From positions 25,431-89,430 of the forward strand of contig NZ_FOWX01000022.1 in the NCBI RefSeq assembly GCF_900115555.1: a stretch of 64,000 nucleotides of DNA. Reading direction: 5' to 3'. A program made the position numbers and the translations under genes. Every line of letters starts with the position of its first letter. Within the stretch, counting starts at the first letter, position 1. The stretch comes from Pseudomonas borbori (GTDB lineage Bacteria; Pseudomonadota; Gammaproteobacteria; Pseudomonadales; Pseudomonadaceae). The notes under the pieces are model-generated. The model was not told the DNA's origin and did no database searches. It was given only the letters and a program-made list of their open reading frames with translations. Shown here one piece after another: positions 1-7,855 of this stretch.

Positions 1-89
1 ACCTTCTTCACGGTAGGGTGCGCCGTGCGCACCAGGTGTTTACCGTTGGCATTGGTGCGCACAGCGCACCCTACAAGTTGTCGATTCAT
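1..89 (-). CDS. dppC: Peptide ABC transporter permease DppC-like, N-terminal fragment (cut by window edge)
   Basis: Only the first 29 codons are inside the window. An ATG at 89 follows the dppB stop by 10 bases and has an AAGGA ribosome-binding site, and the frame stays open to base 1. By position this should be the second membrane subunit of the dipeptide transporter that follows dppB. The visible residues are odd for DppC: most of them are the translation of an inverted GTAGGGTGCGC repeat (13-74), giving two near-mirror VRT stretches. The true start may instead lie further left, outside the window. The assignment rests on context, not on recognisable DppC sequence. Confidence 0.5.
   Translation of the reverse strand, partial: MNRQLVGCAVRTNANGKHLVRTAHPTVKK
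13..74. repeat. REP-like inverted repeat, GTAGGGTGCGC class, inside the start of dppC
   Basis: The two arms GTAGGGTGCGCCGTGCGCAC and its near mirror image face each other across about 20 bases and end in GTAG and CTAC. A second copy lies at 5626-5678 and a decayed one near 27391-27448. This copy is translated in frame in the putative dppC reading frame. Confidence 0.7.
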
Positions 90-99
90 GGCGCCTTCC

Positions 100-1110
100 T
101 TACTTCTGATGGCGAATGCGTGGGTTGGCCAGGCCGTAGAGGATGTCCACCACGAAGTTGACCAGGATCACCAGGCAGGCGATCAGCAGGATGCCGTTCT
201 GCACCACCGGGTAATCACGCGCGCCGATCGACTCGATCAGCCATTTGCCGATGCCCGGCCAGGAGAAGATGGTCTCGGTCAGCACCGCGCCGGCGAGCAG
301 GGCGCCGACCTGCAGGCCGAACACCGTGAGCACCGGGATCAGCGCGTTGCGCAGACCATGCACGAACACCACCCGCGCCGGCGACAGGCCCTTGGCGCGG
401 GCGGTGCGCACATAGTCCTCACGCAGCACCTCGAGCATCGCCGAGCGGGTCATGCGGGCGATCACCGCCAGCGGAATGGTGCCGAGCACGATGGCCGGCA
501 GGATCAGGTGGCGCAGGGCGTCGAGGAAGGCGCCCTCTTCACCGCTGAGCAGGCTGTCGATCAGCATGAAGCCGGTCACCGGCTCGATGTCGTAGAGCAG
601 GTCGATGCGTCCGGACACCGGCGTCCAGCCGAGGCCCACCGAGAAGAACATGATCAGCAGCAGGCCCCACCAGAAGATCGGCATGGAATAGCCGGCCAGG
701 GAAATGCCCATCACCCCGTGGTCGAACAGCGAGCCACGCTTGAGCGCGGCCACCACCCCGGCGATCAGACCGAGGCTGCCGGCGAACAGCAGGGCGGCCA
801 GGGCCAGTTCGACGGTCGCCGGGAACAGGGTGAGGAATTCGCTCCACACGCTTTCGCGGGTGCGCAGCGATTCGCCCAGATCGCCCCGGGCCAGTTGGCC
901 GATGTAGTCGAGGTACTGGGCGTACAGCGGCTTGTTCAGGCCCAGGCGCTCCATGGCCTCGGCGTGCATGATCGGGTCGACCCGGCGTTCGCCCATCATC
1001 ACCTCCACCGGGTCGCCGGGGATCATGCGGATCAGGGCGAAGGTCAGCAGGGTGACGCCGAAAAAGGTGGGGATCAGCAGCCCCAGACGTCTGGCGATAA
1101 AAGACAACAT
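100..1110 (-). CDS. dppB: Dipeptide/oligopeptide ABC transporter permease DppB
   Basis: The product is a 336-residue inner-membrane permease of the binding-protein-dependent type. The N-terminus MLSFIARRLGLLIPTFFGVT and the following RMIPGDPVEVMMG are typical of the DppB/OppB family, and the length fits. Hydrophobic spans are distributed as in a six-helix permease. The cytoplasmic loop near residues 215-245 (ARMTRSAMLEVLREDYVRTARAKGL) is the EAA-type motif that contacts the ATPase. It would form the channel with DppC and pass peptides delivered by the two binding proteins upstream on the same strand. The spacing of 133 bases to the upstream gene contains a REP element, so transcription may be partly interrupted there. 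Confidence 0.93.
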   Translation of the reverse strand: MLSFIARRLGLLIPTFFGVTLLTFALIRMIPGDPVEVMMGERRVDPIMHAEAMERLGLNKPLYAQYLDYIGQLARGDLGESLRTRESVWSEFLTLFPATVELALAALLFAGSLGLIAGVVAALKRGSLFDHGVMGISLAGYSMPIFWWGLLLIMFFSVGLGWTPVSGRIDLLYDIEPVTGFMLIDSLLSGEEGAFLDALRHLILPAIVLGTIPLAVIARMTRSAMLEVLREDYVRTARAKGLSPARVVFVHGLRNALIPVLTVFGLQVGALLAGAVLTETIFSWPGIGKWLIESIGARDYPVVQNGILLIACLVILVNFVVDILYGLANPRIRHQK

Positions 1111-1181
1111 AGTGATTCAGTACTCCACATCAGGTTCATCTGCTCGGCGGCTGCATGGGCCATCGATTGGTTTTTTCTGTT

Positions 1182-1247
1182 GTAGGGGCGGGGGGGCGCC
1201 TAGTTCCATGCCCGCGAACGGCTATCGCGGGCATGGCCCGCTCCTAC
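1182..1247. repeat. REP doublet (REPIN), GTAGGAGCGGGC class
   Basis: An imperfect palindrome with GTAGGGGCGGG at the left and GCCCGCTCCTAC at the right, with CATGCCCGCG and CGCGGGCATG as inner arms. It overlaps the last bases of the binding-protein gene at 1244, whose TAG stop is part of the GTAG head. The middle carries GGGGGCGCCTAGTTC, which recurs at 57454-57468. Confidence 0.8.
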
Positions 1248-2854
1248 GGTTCTCGTCTCACCCTGGAGAAATTGTTCGAGCCCATGGGGCTGAGGACGAA
1301 CCCCTGCACGTCCCGGCGCAGGGCGCTGAACTGTTTGGGGTGGGCCAGGGGGATCCAGGGCGCCTGTTCGTGGAAGATCGCCAGCGCCCGGCGATAGAGT
1401 GCGGCGCGTTGCGCCTGGTCCGGCAGCTGGCGGGCCCGGGCGATCAGGGCGTCGAATTCGGCGTGGCACCAGCCGGCCTGGTTCTCGCCGGACTGGGCGG
1501 CGGCGCAGGACAGGTTGGGCGTGAGGAAGTTGTCCGGGTCGCCGTTGTCGCCGGCCCAGCCCATGAACACCAGATCGTGTTCGCCGTTCTTCGCCCGCTT
1601 GATCAGCTCGCCCCACTCGAACACGCGGATCTCGGCGCGGATGCCGATGGCGGCCAGGTCGGCCTGGAGCATCTGCGCGCCGATTCCCGGGTTGGGGTTG
1701 GTCGGGCCGCCGCCGGGGCGGGTCCAGATCGCCAGTTCGAAGCCGTCGGCATGCCCGGCCTCGGCCAGCAGCTGCCTGGCCCGCGCGAGATCATGAGGCC
1801 AGCCGGACAGCGCGGGGTCGTGGCCCCAGAGCGTCGGCGGGTAGGGCGCCACGGCCGGGCTGGCGCCGCCTGGGCCATATTGCGCGCGAATGTAGGCGCT
1901 TTTATCGAAGGCCAGGTTGAGCGCCTGACGCACGCGCACATCGTCCAGCGGTGGGTGGCGGGTGTTGATGCCGATATAGGCGACCAGCAGCGAGTCCAGC
2001 TCCAGCACCCGCAGCGCTGGGTCGGCCTTGAGCGTGGGGATGTCCACCGGGCGCGGGTACAGGGCGATCTGGCAGTCGCCGGCCTTGAGCCGCTGCTGGC
2101 GCACATTGGGCTCGGGGGTGATGGCGAAAATCAGCCGTTCGAGCGCCGGCGCGCCGGCCCAGTGCTCCGGGTTGCCGCGAAAACGCACCTGGGCGTCCTT
2201 GGCGTAGCGCTCGAAGACCAAGGGCCCGGTGCCGACCGGCAGGCGGTTGAGCTGTTCGCTCTTGCCCTGGGCGAGCAGTTGCCCGGCGTACTCGGCGGAA
2301 TAGATCGAGGCGAAGCCCATGGCCAGATTGGCCAGGAAGGGCGCTTCGGGGTGCTTGAGGACGAAGCGCACGCGGTGCTCGCCGAGCTTGTCGATGCGTT
2401 CGATCAACTGCGCTATGGCCATGGCTTCGGCATAGGGGAAGCCGCGCACGGACAGCTGGTGCCAGGGGTGCTGCGGGTCGAGCTGGCGCTGGAAGCTCCA
2501 GAGCACGTCATCGGCATTCAGCTCGCGGCTCGGGGTGAACCAGGCGGTGCGGTGGAACTTGACCCCCTGACGCAGGTGAAAGGTGTAGCTGAGGCCATCG
2601 GCGCTGACCTGCCAGCGCTCGGCCAGCGCGGGGATCAGCGCGGTGCTGCCGGGGGCGAAGCCGACCAGGCGCTCGAAGACGGTTTCCGCCGTGGCATCGG
2701 CGGTGGTCGCCGCGGTGTACTGGACGATGTCGAAGCCTTCCGGGCTGGCCTCGCTGCATACCACCAGGCGGGCGCCAGCGGCATAAACCTGGCTGGCCGC
2801 GGCAAGGGCGCCACAGAGCAGCAGGCGGAGAAACGGACGCAGGGCATTGGACAT
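1244..2854 (-). CDS. Peptide ABC transporter substrate-binding protein (DppA/OppA family)
   Basis: A 536-residue periplasmic solute-binding protein of family 5. I start it at MSNALRPFLRLLLCGALAAA, which gives a normal signal peptide ending near VYAAG; an earlier in-frame ATG at 2917 would put 21 unlikely residues in front. The family pattern is clear: ADATAETVFERLVGFAPGS, LSYTFHLRQGVKFHRT, then LNADDVLWSFQRQLD. It is a paralogue of the next upstream gene and precedes dppB on the same strand, so it should feed the same permease. The C-terminus ends RVRREP and the TAG stop is supplied by a REP element. The substrate (dipeptide, haem or another peptide) cannot be told from sequence. Confidence 0.9.
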   Translation of the reverse strand: MSNALRPFLRLLLCGALAAASQVYAAGARLVVCSEASPEGFDIVQYTAATTADATAETVFERLVGFAPGSTALIPALAERWQVSADGLSYTFHLRQGVKFHRTAWFTPSRELNADDVLWSFQRQLDPQHPWHQLSVRGFPYAEAMAIAQLIERIDKLGEHRVRFVLKHPEAPFLANLAMGFASIYSAEYAGQLLAQGKSEQLNRLPVGTGPLVFERYAKDAQVRFRGNPEHWAGAPALERLIFAITPEPNVRQQRLKAGDCQIALYPRPVDIPTLKADPALRVLELDSLLVAYIGINTRHPPLDDVRVRQALNLAFDKSAYIRAQYGPGGASPAVAPYPPTLWGHDPALSGWPHDLARARQLLAEAGHADGFELAIWTRPGGGPTNPNPGIGAQMLQADLAAIGIRAEIRVFEWGELIKRAKNGEHDLVFMGWAGDNGDPDNFLTPNLSCAAAQSGENQAGWCHAEFDALIARARQLPDQAQRAALYRRALAIFHEQAPWIPLAHPKQFSALRRDVQGFVLSPMGSNNFSRVRREP

Positions 2855-2965
2855 CGTTGCTGTTCCCAAACTACGGCGGTGCGAAGCAGGCGTGGCCGGA
2901 TAGGCCACGGCTGGCACGGAACCCGGTCCGGCGGATAACCGGCCCGGGTGTTCACTCGGGGCGGA

Positions 2966-4564
2966 CTACTCGACGCTTACCCCGTAGAAGGCGTTGAGCG
3001 CGAAGGGACTGATCTTGAAGTCCTTTACGCTGGTGCGCATCGGTTGGTACACGGTGGAGTGGGCGATCGGGGTGATCGGCACTTCGCGCTTGAGAATCAC
3101 CTGGGCCTGCTGGTACAGCTTGGTGCGCTCGGCCACGTCGGTGGTGCGCTTGGCCGCCTTGATCAGCTTGTCGTACTCGGCATCGCACCACTTGGAGAAG
3201 TTGTTGCCGTCCACCGCATCGCAGCCGTAGAGGGTGCCCAGCCAGTTGTCCGGGTCGCCGTTGTCGCCGCTCCAGCCGATCAGCATGGCGTCGTGTTCGC
3301 CGGCCTTGGTGCGCTTGAGGTACTCGCCCCATTCGTAGCTGACGATCTTCACCTTGAGGCCGATCTTGCCCCAGTCGGCTTGCAGCATCTCGGCCATCAG
3401 CTTGGCGTTGGGGTTGTACGGGCGCTGCACCGGCATGGCCCACAGGGTGATCTCGGTGCCTTCTTTGATGCCGGCGGCCTTGAGCAGCTGCCTGGCTTTC
3501 TCCGGGTCGTAGGCGGCGTCCTTGATGCTGTCGTTATACGACCACTGGGTCGGCGGCATGCCGTTGACCGCCAGCTGGCCGGCGCTCTGGTAGACCGCAT
3601 CGATGATCGCCTGCTTGTTCACCGCCATGTCCAGAGCCTGGCGCACGGCGAGCTGGTCGAGCGGCTTGTGCCTGACGTTGTAGGCGATATAGCCATCGTT
3701 GAAGCCGGGCTGCGACGGCATCTGGATGTTCGGGTCGTTGTTCAGCGCCTCGAGGTCGGCCGGCCGTGGGAACAGGGTGACATGGCATTCGCCGGCCCTG
3801 AGCTTCTGCATGCGCACCGAGGCATCGGTGTTGATGGCGAAGATCAGGTTGTCGAGCTTGACCTCGTCCGGGTTCCAGTAATCGGGGTTGCCCTTGAAGC
3901 GGATCTGCGAGTCTTTCTGGTAGCGCTTGAACACGAAGGGGCCGGTGCCGATCGGCTTCTGGTTGATCTCGGCGGCCTTGCCGGCCGCGAGCAACTGCCC
4001 GGCGTATTCGGCCGAGTGGATCGAGGCGAAGCTCATCGCCAGGTTCTGGATAAAGGCGGCGTCCACCTGGTTGAGGGTGAACCTGACGGTCAGCTCGTCG
4101 AGCTTCTCCAGCTTGGCGATATTGGCGTCCATGCCCATGTCGGTAAAATAGGGGAATTCGCTGGGGTAGGCCTTGCGGAACGGGTGGTCCTTGTCGAGCA
4201 TGCGCTGGAAGGTGAACAGCACGTCGTCGGCGTTGAAGGTGCGGCTTGGCGTGAAGTAGGAGGTCGAGTGGAACTTGACGCCGGGGCGCAGATGGAAGGT
4301 GTAGCTCAGGCCATCTGCGGCGATGTCCCATTTTTCCGCGAGGCCGGGGATGACCGCGGTGCCGCCGCGCTCGAACTGGGTCAGACGGTTGAACACGGTT
4401 TCCGCGGAGGCATCGAAGTCGGTGCCGGTGGTGTACAGCCCCGGGTCGAACCCGGCCGGGCTGCCTTCGGAACAGAACACCAGGTTGCTGGCGGCCATAG
4501 CCAGCGGGGTGCTGGCAATCAGCCCGGCAACGACAAAAGCCTGGATGAAGGCGTTTTTACGCAT
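2966..4564 (-). CDS. Peptide ABC transporter substrate-binding protein (DppA-like), first gene of the transporter group
   Basis: A 532-residue periplasmic binding protein. I use the start at MRKNAFIQAFVVAGLIASTPLAMAA, a good signal peptide, rather than the ATG 50 codons upstream. Family 5 motifs are present: LYTTGTDFDASAETVFNRLTQFE, LSYTFHLRPGVKFHST and FNADDVLFTFQRMLD, and IGTGPFVFKRYQKDSQIRFKGNPDYW in the middle. It is the closer match of the two paralogues to classical DppA. It lies 111 bases upstream of the second binding-protein gene, and the 224 bases in front of it probably hold the operon promoter. Pseudomonas dpp systems often have several alternative binding proteins sharing one permease. 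Confidence 0.92.
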   Translation of the reverse strand: MRKNAFIQAFVVAGLIASTPLAMAASNLVFCSEGSPAGFDPGLYTTGTDFDASAETVFNRLTQFERGGTAVIPGLAEKWDIAADGLSYTFHLRPGVKFHSTSYFTPSRTFNADDVLFTFQRMLDKDHPFRKAYPSEFPYFTDMGMDANIAKLEKLDELTVRFTLNQVDAAFIQNLAMSFASIHSAEYAGQLLAAGKAAEINQKPIGTGPFVFKRYQKDSQIRFKGNPDYWNPDEVKLDNLIFAINTDASVRMQKLRAGECHVTLFPRPADLEALNNDPNIQMPSQPGFNDGYIAYNVRHKPLDQLAVRQALDMAVNKQAIIDAVYQSAGQLAVNGMPPTQWSYNDSIKDAAYDPEKARQLLKAAGIKEGTEITLWAMPVQRPYNPNAKLMAEMLQADWGKIGLKVKIVSYEWGEYLKRTKAGEHDAMLIGWSGDNGDPDNWLGTLYGCDAVDGNNFSKWCDAEYDKLIKAAKRTTDVAERTKLYQQAQVILKREVPITPIAHSTVYQPMRTSVKDFKISPFALNAFYGVSVE

Positions 4565-4788
4565 AGTGACCTCATTGATTATTGTGGTTATTCGCGTGAG
4601 GGGACTCTTGTGGAGACCTCGGATGAAACTATGCACGGCATGTGCCGCAGGCAAGGGGCATGACGCATTCAGCGTAGCAACTGCGGGCGAGTTGTACGTG
4701 ACTGTCGCATTCAAGTAATTTTCGCGGATAAAGCTGGCAATGCGCCGCTATCTGGCGACAACGGCGCTGCCTGCTTTCAGAGCCTGAC

Positions 4789-5502
4789 TCAGGGTATCTG
4801 CACTTCGATCACGCCATCGGCATTGATCGTCACCTGGCTGGTACCGGCTTCGATGTCCGGCGTCACCGCCGCATCCATCATCGCCGCGCCTTTCATGGCC
4901 TCCATGCGCATCGGCATTGGCGGCTGGAAGCCGCCGCTGTTCAGGTTCAGGTTGACCAGCTTGTAGCCGCTGCCGCCCAGGGCGTCGGTGGCCAGTTGCG
5001 CGCGGGCCTTGAACGCCGCCACGGCCTCCTTGAGCAGGGCGTCCTCGTGGGTCTTGCGCGTGGCGTCGGCAATGCTGAAGCTCATCGAGCCCATTTTCAG
5101 CTGTTGCAGCATCTCGCCGGTGAGCTTGGACAGGGCGCTGAAGTCGGCGCTTTCCAGGCGCAGTTCGGCACGCTCGCGCCAGGCGCTGATCCGCTGGCCC
5201 TTCTCGTCGTAGACCGGGTAGCTGTGCCGGCTGCCCATGGCCACGCTGACGCCTTTGACCTGACGTGCCTGGGCCAGGCTGGCATTGAGGGTCTTGCTGA
5301 TCTGCGCGGCGAGGGCGGCCGGGTCGCTGTCTTGCGCCTCGCTGTAGAGGGTGACGTGCATCAGGTCGTGGGCGATTTCCTGATTGACCTCGGCGCGCAG
5401 GGCGATCTGGTTGTAGCGGGCCTGTTCGGCATGTACCGCGAGACTGAACAGACCGGCGGCGCTGAAGAGCAGGGCGCTGGCGAGGCGGGACAATGGCTGC
5501 AT
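4789..5502 (-). CDS. SIMPL domain (DUF541) periplasmic protein
   Basis: A 237-residue protein with a signal peptide (MQPLSRLASALLFSAAGLFSLAVHA). The mature part reads as the SIMPL/DUF541 fold: an early strand with ALRAEVNQEIAHDLMHVTLYSE, a mid-region MGSRHSYPVYDEKGQRISAWRERAELRLES, and late ATRKTHEDALLKEAVAAFKARAQ. Family members are periplasmic or exported and of poorly defined function; the E. coli homologue YggE has been linked to oxidative stress. It is transcribed away from roxS and towards the peptide transporter, 224 bases before the first binding-protein gene, so it is probably its own unit. Confidence 0.9.
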   Translation of the reverse strand: MQPLSRLASALLFSAAGLFSLAVHAEQARYNQIALRAEVNQEIAHDLMHVTLYSEAQDSDPAALAAQISKTLNASLAQARQVKGVSVAMGSRHSYPVYDEKGQRISAWRERAELRLESADFSALSKLTGEMLQQLKMGSMSFSIADATRKTHEDALLKEAVAAFKARAQLATDALGGSGYKLVNLNLNSGGFQPPMPMRMEAMKGAAMMDAAVTPDIEAGTSQVTINADGVIEVQIP

Positions 5503-5625
5503 GACGATTCCTTGTGAGCGATGTGGATACAGAGAGTTAGGCGTGATGCCAAGGGTAGACGTAGCGCTTCGACTGTTCGGGTTAAATCCGGTTCATTGCC
5601 GGTCTGTATGTCTCGTGCAACCAGC

Positions 5626-5678
5626 GTAGGGTGCGCCGTGCGCACCGGTATCCGGCGTTGTGGCGCGGCGCACGCTAC
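5626..5678. repeat. REP-like inverted repeat, GTAGGGTGCGC class
   Basis: GTAGGGTGCGCCGTGCGCAC at the left faces GCGCGGCGCACGCTAC at the right. The first 20 bases are identical to the repeat at 13. It lies between the divergent SIMPL and roxS genes. Confidence 0.7.
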
Positions 5679-5777
5679 GTTCGCCGGCTCTGCACTGCGG
5701 CCAGTTGTCGCAGCGGGCCGGGCGGAGCCTTGGTTATACTCGCCGGGCTCGGCCCCCGAGCCCTTTTTGGAGAGCCC

Positions 5778-7031
5778 ATGCTCGCACCCGTGCAGTTGCT
5801 GTCGGCCAGCCGGCAAAATCTCTGGCGCCTGACCCTGATCCGTATCCTGGTGCTGGCCGCCCAGGCCGGCTCGGTGGGGCTGGCCTACAATTCCGGGTTG
5901 CTGCCCTTGCCCTGGCAGGAACTGAGCATCACCCTCGGCGTCTCGCTGGGGCTGTGCCTGCTGACCGCCTTGCGGCTGCGCGGCCCCTGGCCGGTCACCG
6001 AGCTGGAGTACTCGGTACAGCTGGGCTGCGACCTGATCATCCACAGCGTGCTGCTGTATTACTCGGGTGGCTCGACCAACCCCTTCGTCTCCTATTACCT
6101 GGTGCCGCTGACCATCGCCGCGGCGACCTTGCCCTGGCTCTACACCATGACCCTGTCGGGGCTGGCACTGGCCGGCTACACCCTGCTGCTGGTGTGGTCG
6201 CACCCGCTGGGCTTGCCGTCCGGCCCGCGCGAGAGCCTGTTGATCTACGGCATGTGGCTGAGTTTCGCCCTGGCCGCGGGGCTGATCACCTTCTTCGTCG
6301 CCAAGATGGCCGAGGAACTGCGCGATCAGGAAGAGTTGCGCGCCGAACGCCGCGAGGAAGGCCTGCGCGACCAGCAGTTGCTGGCGGTCGCCACCCAGGC
6401 TGCCGGCGCCGCCCATGAGCTGGGTACGCCACTGGCGACCATGAGCGTGCTGATCAAGGAGCTGCGCCGCGAACATCGGGACCCGCTGTTGCAGGAAGAC
6501 CTGGCGGTGCTGCAGGAGCAGGTCAAGCTGTGCAAGGAAACCCTGCAGCAGCTGGTGCGCGCCGCCGAGGCGGACCGGCGCCAGGCGGTGATCGAGCAGT
6601 CCTGTGTCGAGTGGCTGGAAACCACCCTCAATCGCTGGCACCTGATGCGCCCCGAGGCCAGCTATCGTTACCAGTGCCTGGGGCTGGGCACGCCGCCGCG
6701 CATAATGCCGCCGGCCGACCTGACCCAGGCGCTGCTCAACCTGCTGAACAACGCTGCCGACGCCTGCCCGGACAAGCTGGACATTCGCCTCGACTGGGAT
6801 CACCAGTGGCTGCGCCTGAGCATCCGCGACTTCGGCGCCGGCGTGCCGCTGGCCATCGCCGAACAGCTCGGCCGGCCGTTTTTCACCACCAAGGGCAAGG
6901 GCTTCGGCTTGGGGCTGTTTCTCAGTCAGGCCAGCGTCACCCGTGCCGGCGGCACGGTAAAGTTGTATAACCACGAAGAAGGCGGCACGCTCACCGAGCT
7001 GAAGTTGCCGCGCGCCTATGCCAGAGCCTGA
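5778..7031 (+). CDS. roxS: Redox-sensing histidine kinase RoxS (RegB/PrrB/ActS family)
   Basis: A 417-residue membrane kinase. I start it at MLAPVQLLSASRQNLWRL (5778) because the 49 codons upstream in frame run through a REP repeat. About six hydrophobic segments fill residues 15-175. The quinone-sensing motif GGSTNPF is at 97-103, the phosphorylated histidine at 213 in AAGAAHELGTPLATM, and the cysteine that corresponds to the redox-active cysteine of RegB is probably C252 (KLCKETL). The ATPase domain has NLLNNAADA and GKGFGLGLFLSQ. RoxS works with RoxR, encoded 13 bases downstream; in Pseudomonas the pair controls the cyanide-insensitive oxidase and other respiratory genes. Confidence 0.93.
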   Translation: MLAPVQLLSASRQNLWRLTLIRILVLAAQAGSVGLAYNSGLLPLPWQELSITLGVSLGLCLLTALRLRGPWPVTELEYSVQLGCDLIIHSVLLYYSGGSTNPFVSYYLVPLTIAAATLPWLYTMTLSGLALAGYTLLLVWSHPLGLPSGPRESLLIYGMWLSFALAAGLITFFVAKMAEELRDQEELRAERREEGLRDQQLLAVATQAAGAAHELGTPLATMSVLIKELRREHRDPLLQEDLAVLQEQVKLCKETLQQLVRAAEADRRQAVIEQSCVEWLETTLNRWHLMRPEASYRYQCLGLGTPPRIMPPADLTQALLNLLNNAADACPDKLDIRLDWDHQWLRLSIRDFGAGVPLAIAEQLGRPFFTTKGKGFGLGLFLSQASVTRAGGTVKLYNHEEGGTLTELKLPRAYARA

Positions 7032-7044
7032 GGAAGTATTGAGT

Positions 7045-7605
7045 ATGAGTGACGAAGTCCTGTTCGAAGGCGAAGAACAACCCCATCTGCTGCTGGTCGA
7101 TGACGACCCGACCTTCACCCGGGTGCTGGCAAGGGCCATGAGTCGGCGCGGCCTGCGCGTGTCCACCGCCGGCTCGGCCGAGGAAGGCCTGGCCCTGGCC
7201 GAGCGGGATCTGCCGGATTACGCGGTGCTCGATTTGAAGATGGAAGGCGACTCCGGCCTGGTGCTGCTGCCCAAGCTGCTGGAGCTGGATGCGGAGATGC
7301 GCGTGGTGATTCTCACCGGCTATTCGAGCATCGCCACCGCGGTGGAGGCGATCAAGCGCGGCGCCTGCAACTACCTGTGCAAGCCGGCCGATGCCGACGA
7401 CGTGCTGGCCGCGCTGCTGACCCAGCACGCCGACCTGGACAGCCTGGTGCCGGAAAACCCGATGTCGGTGGACCGCCTGCAGTGGGAACATATCCAGCGC
7501 GTGCTGGCCGAGCACGAAGGCAACATCTCCGCCACCGCTCGCGCCCTCGGTATGCATAGACGCACCCTGCAGCGCAAATTGCAGAAGCGCCCGGTCAAGC
7601 GCTGA
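7045..7605 (+). CDS. roxR: Redox response regulator RoxR (RegA/PrrA/ActR family)
   Basis: A 186-residue two-domain regulator. The receiver domain has the acidic pocket LLLVDDDPTF, phospho-acceptor D63 (AVLDLKMEGDSG) and the conserved lysine in LCKPADADD. The C-terminal Fis-type helix-turn-helix is NISATARALGMHRRTLQRKLQKRP. It is a close RegA-type protein, shorter than NtrC-type regulators because it lacks the sigma54 ATPase domain. I prefer ATG 7045 over an earlier in-frame ATG at 7018 because 7018 lies within roxS and the GAGGAAG site fits 7045. A REP doublet starts 15 bases after the stop. Confidence 0.94.
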   Translation: MSDEVLFEGEEQPHLLLVDDDPTFTRVLARAMSRRGLRVSTAGSAEEGLALAERDLPDYAVLDLKMEGDSGLVLLPKLLELDAEMRVVILTGYSSIATAVEAIKRGACNYLCKPADADDVLAALLTQHADLDSLVPENPMSVDRLQWEHIQRVLAEHEGNISATARALGMHRRTLQRKLQKRPVKR

Positions 7606-7619
7606 GACCGGCGCCGGAC

Positions 7620-7685
7620 GTAGGAGCGGGCCATGCCCGCGATGCTTTTGGCGACAGGCTCTATCGCGGCCATGGGCCACTCCTA
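7620..7685. repeat. REP doublet (REPIN), GTAGGAGCGGGC class
   Basis: GTAGGAGCGGGCCATGCCCG at the left faces CGGCCATGGGCCACTCCTA at the right, forming an imperfect hairpin just after roxR. It belongs to the same class as 1182-1247. Confidence 0.75.
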
Positions 7686-7791
7686 GACGGCGGGCTCCGC
7701 GCGCACCCAGTTTGCTGCGCGACAGTGCGGCGTCGGAGCAGGCGAAAATCGTAGTTCGGACGAAGATCCGCCTACGTGCGGATACTGTCAG

Positions 7792-7819
7792 TTTGTCGCA
7801 CCTCTTCTGCTGTTATGAT
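7792..7819 (+). promoter_or_regulatory. Candidate sigma70 promoter of the AEC carrier gene
   Basis: A -10 box TATGAT at 7814-7819 is preceded by TTTGTC at 7792-7797 with a 16-base spacer. The start codon follows at 7856. Seen by eye only. Confidence 0.4.
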
Positions 7820-7855
7820 TAGCCCCCTAACTAAATCCGCCGCCCAGGGCTCGTC

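Noticed and set aside
25..4663. Long plus-strand open frames opposite the peptide transporter genes (for example 25-1185, 932-2938, 2948-4663)
   Set aside because: They mirror the high-GC antisense of clear ABC transporter genes, and their translations are low-complexity and rich in Gln, Ala, Gly and His with no family motif.
5361..7166. 601-codon minus-strand frame over roxS
   Set aside because: It is antisense to a kinase with all catalytic motifs; the translation is glutamine-rich shadow sequence.
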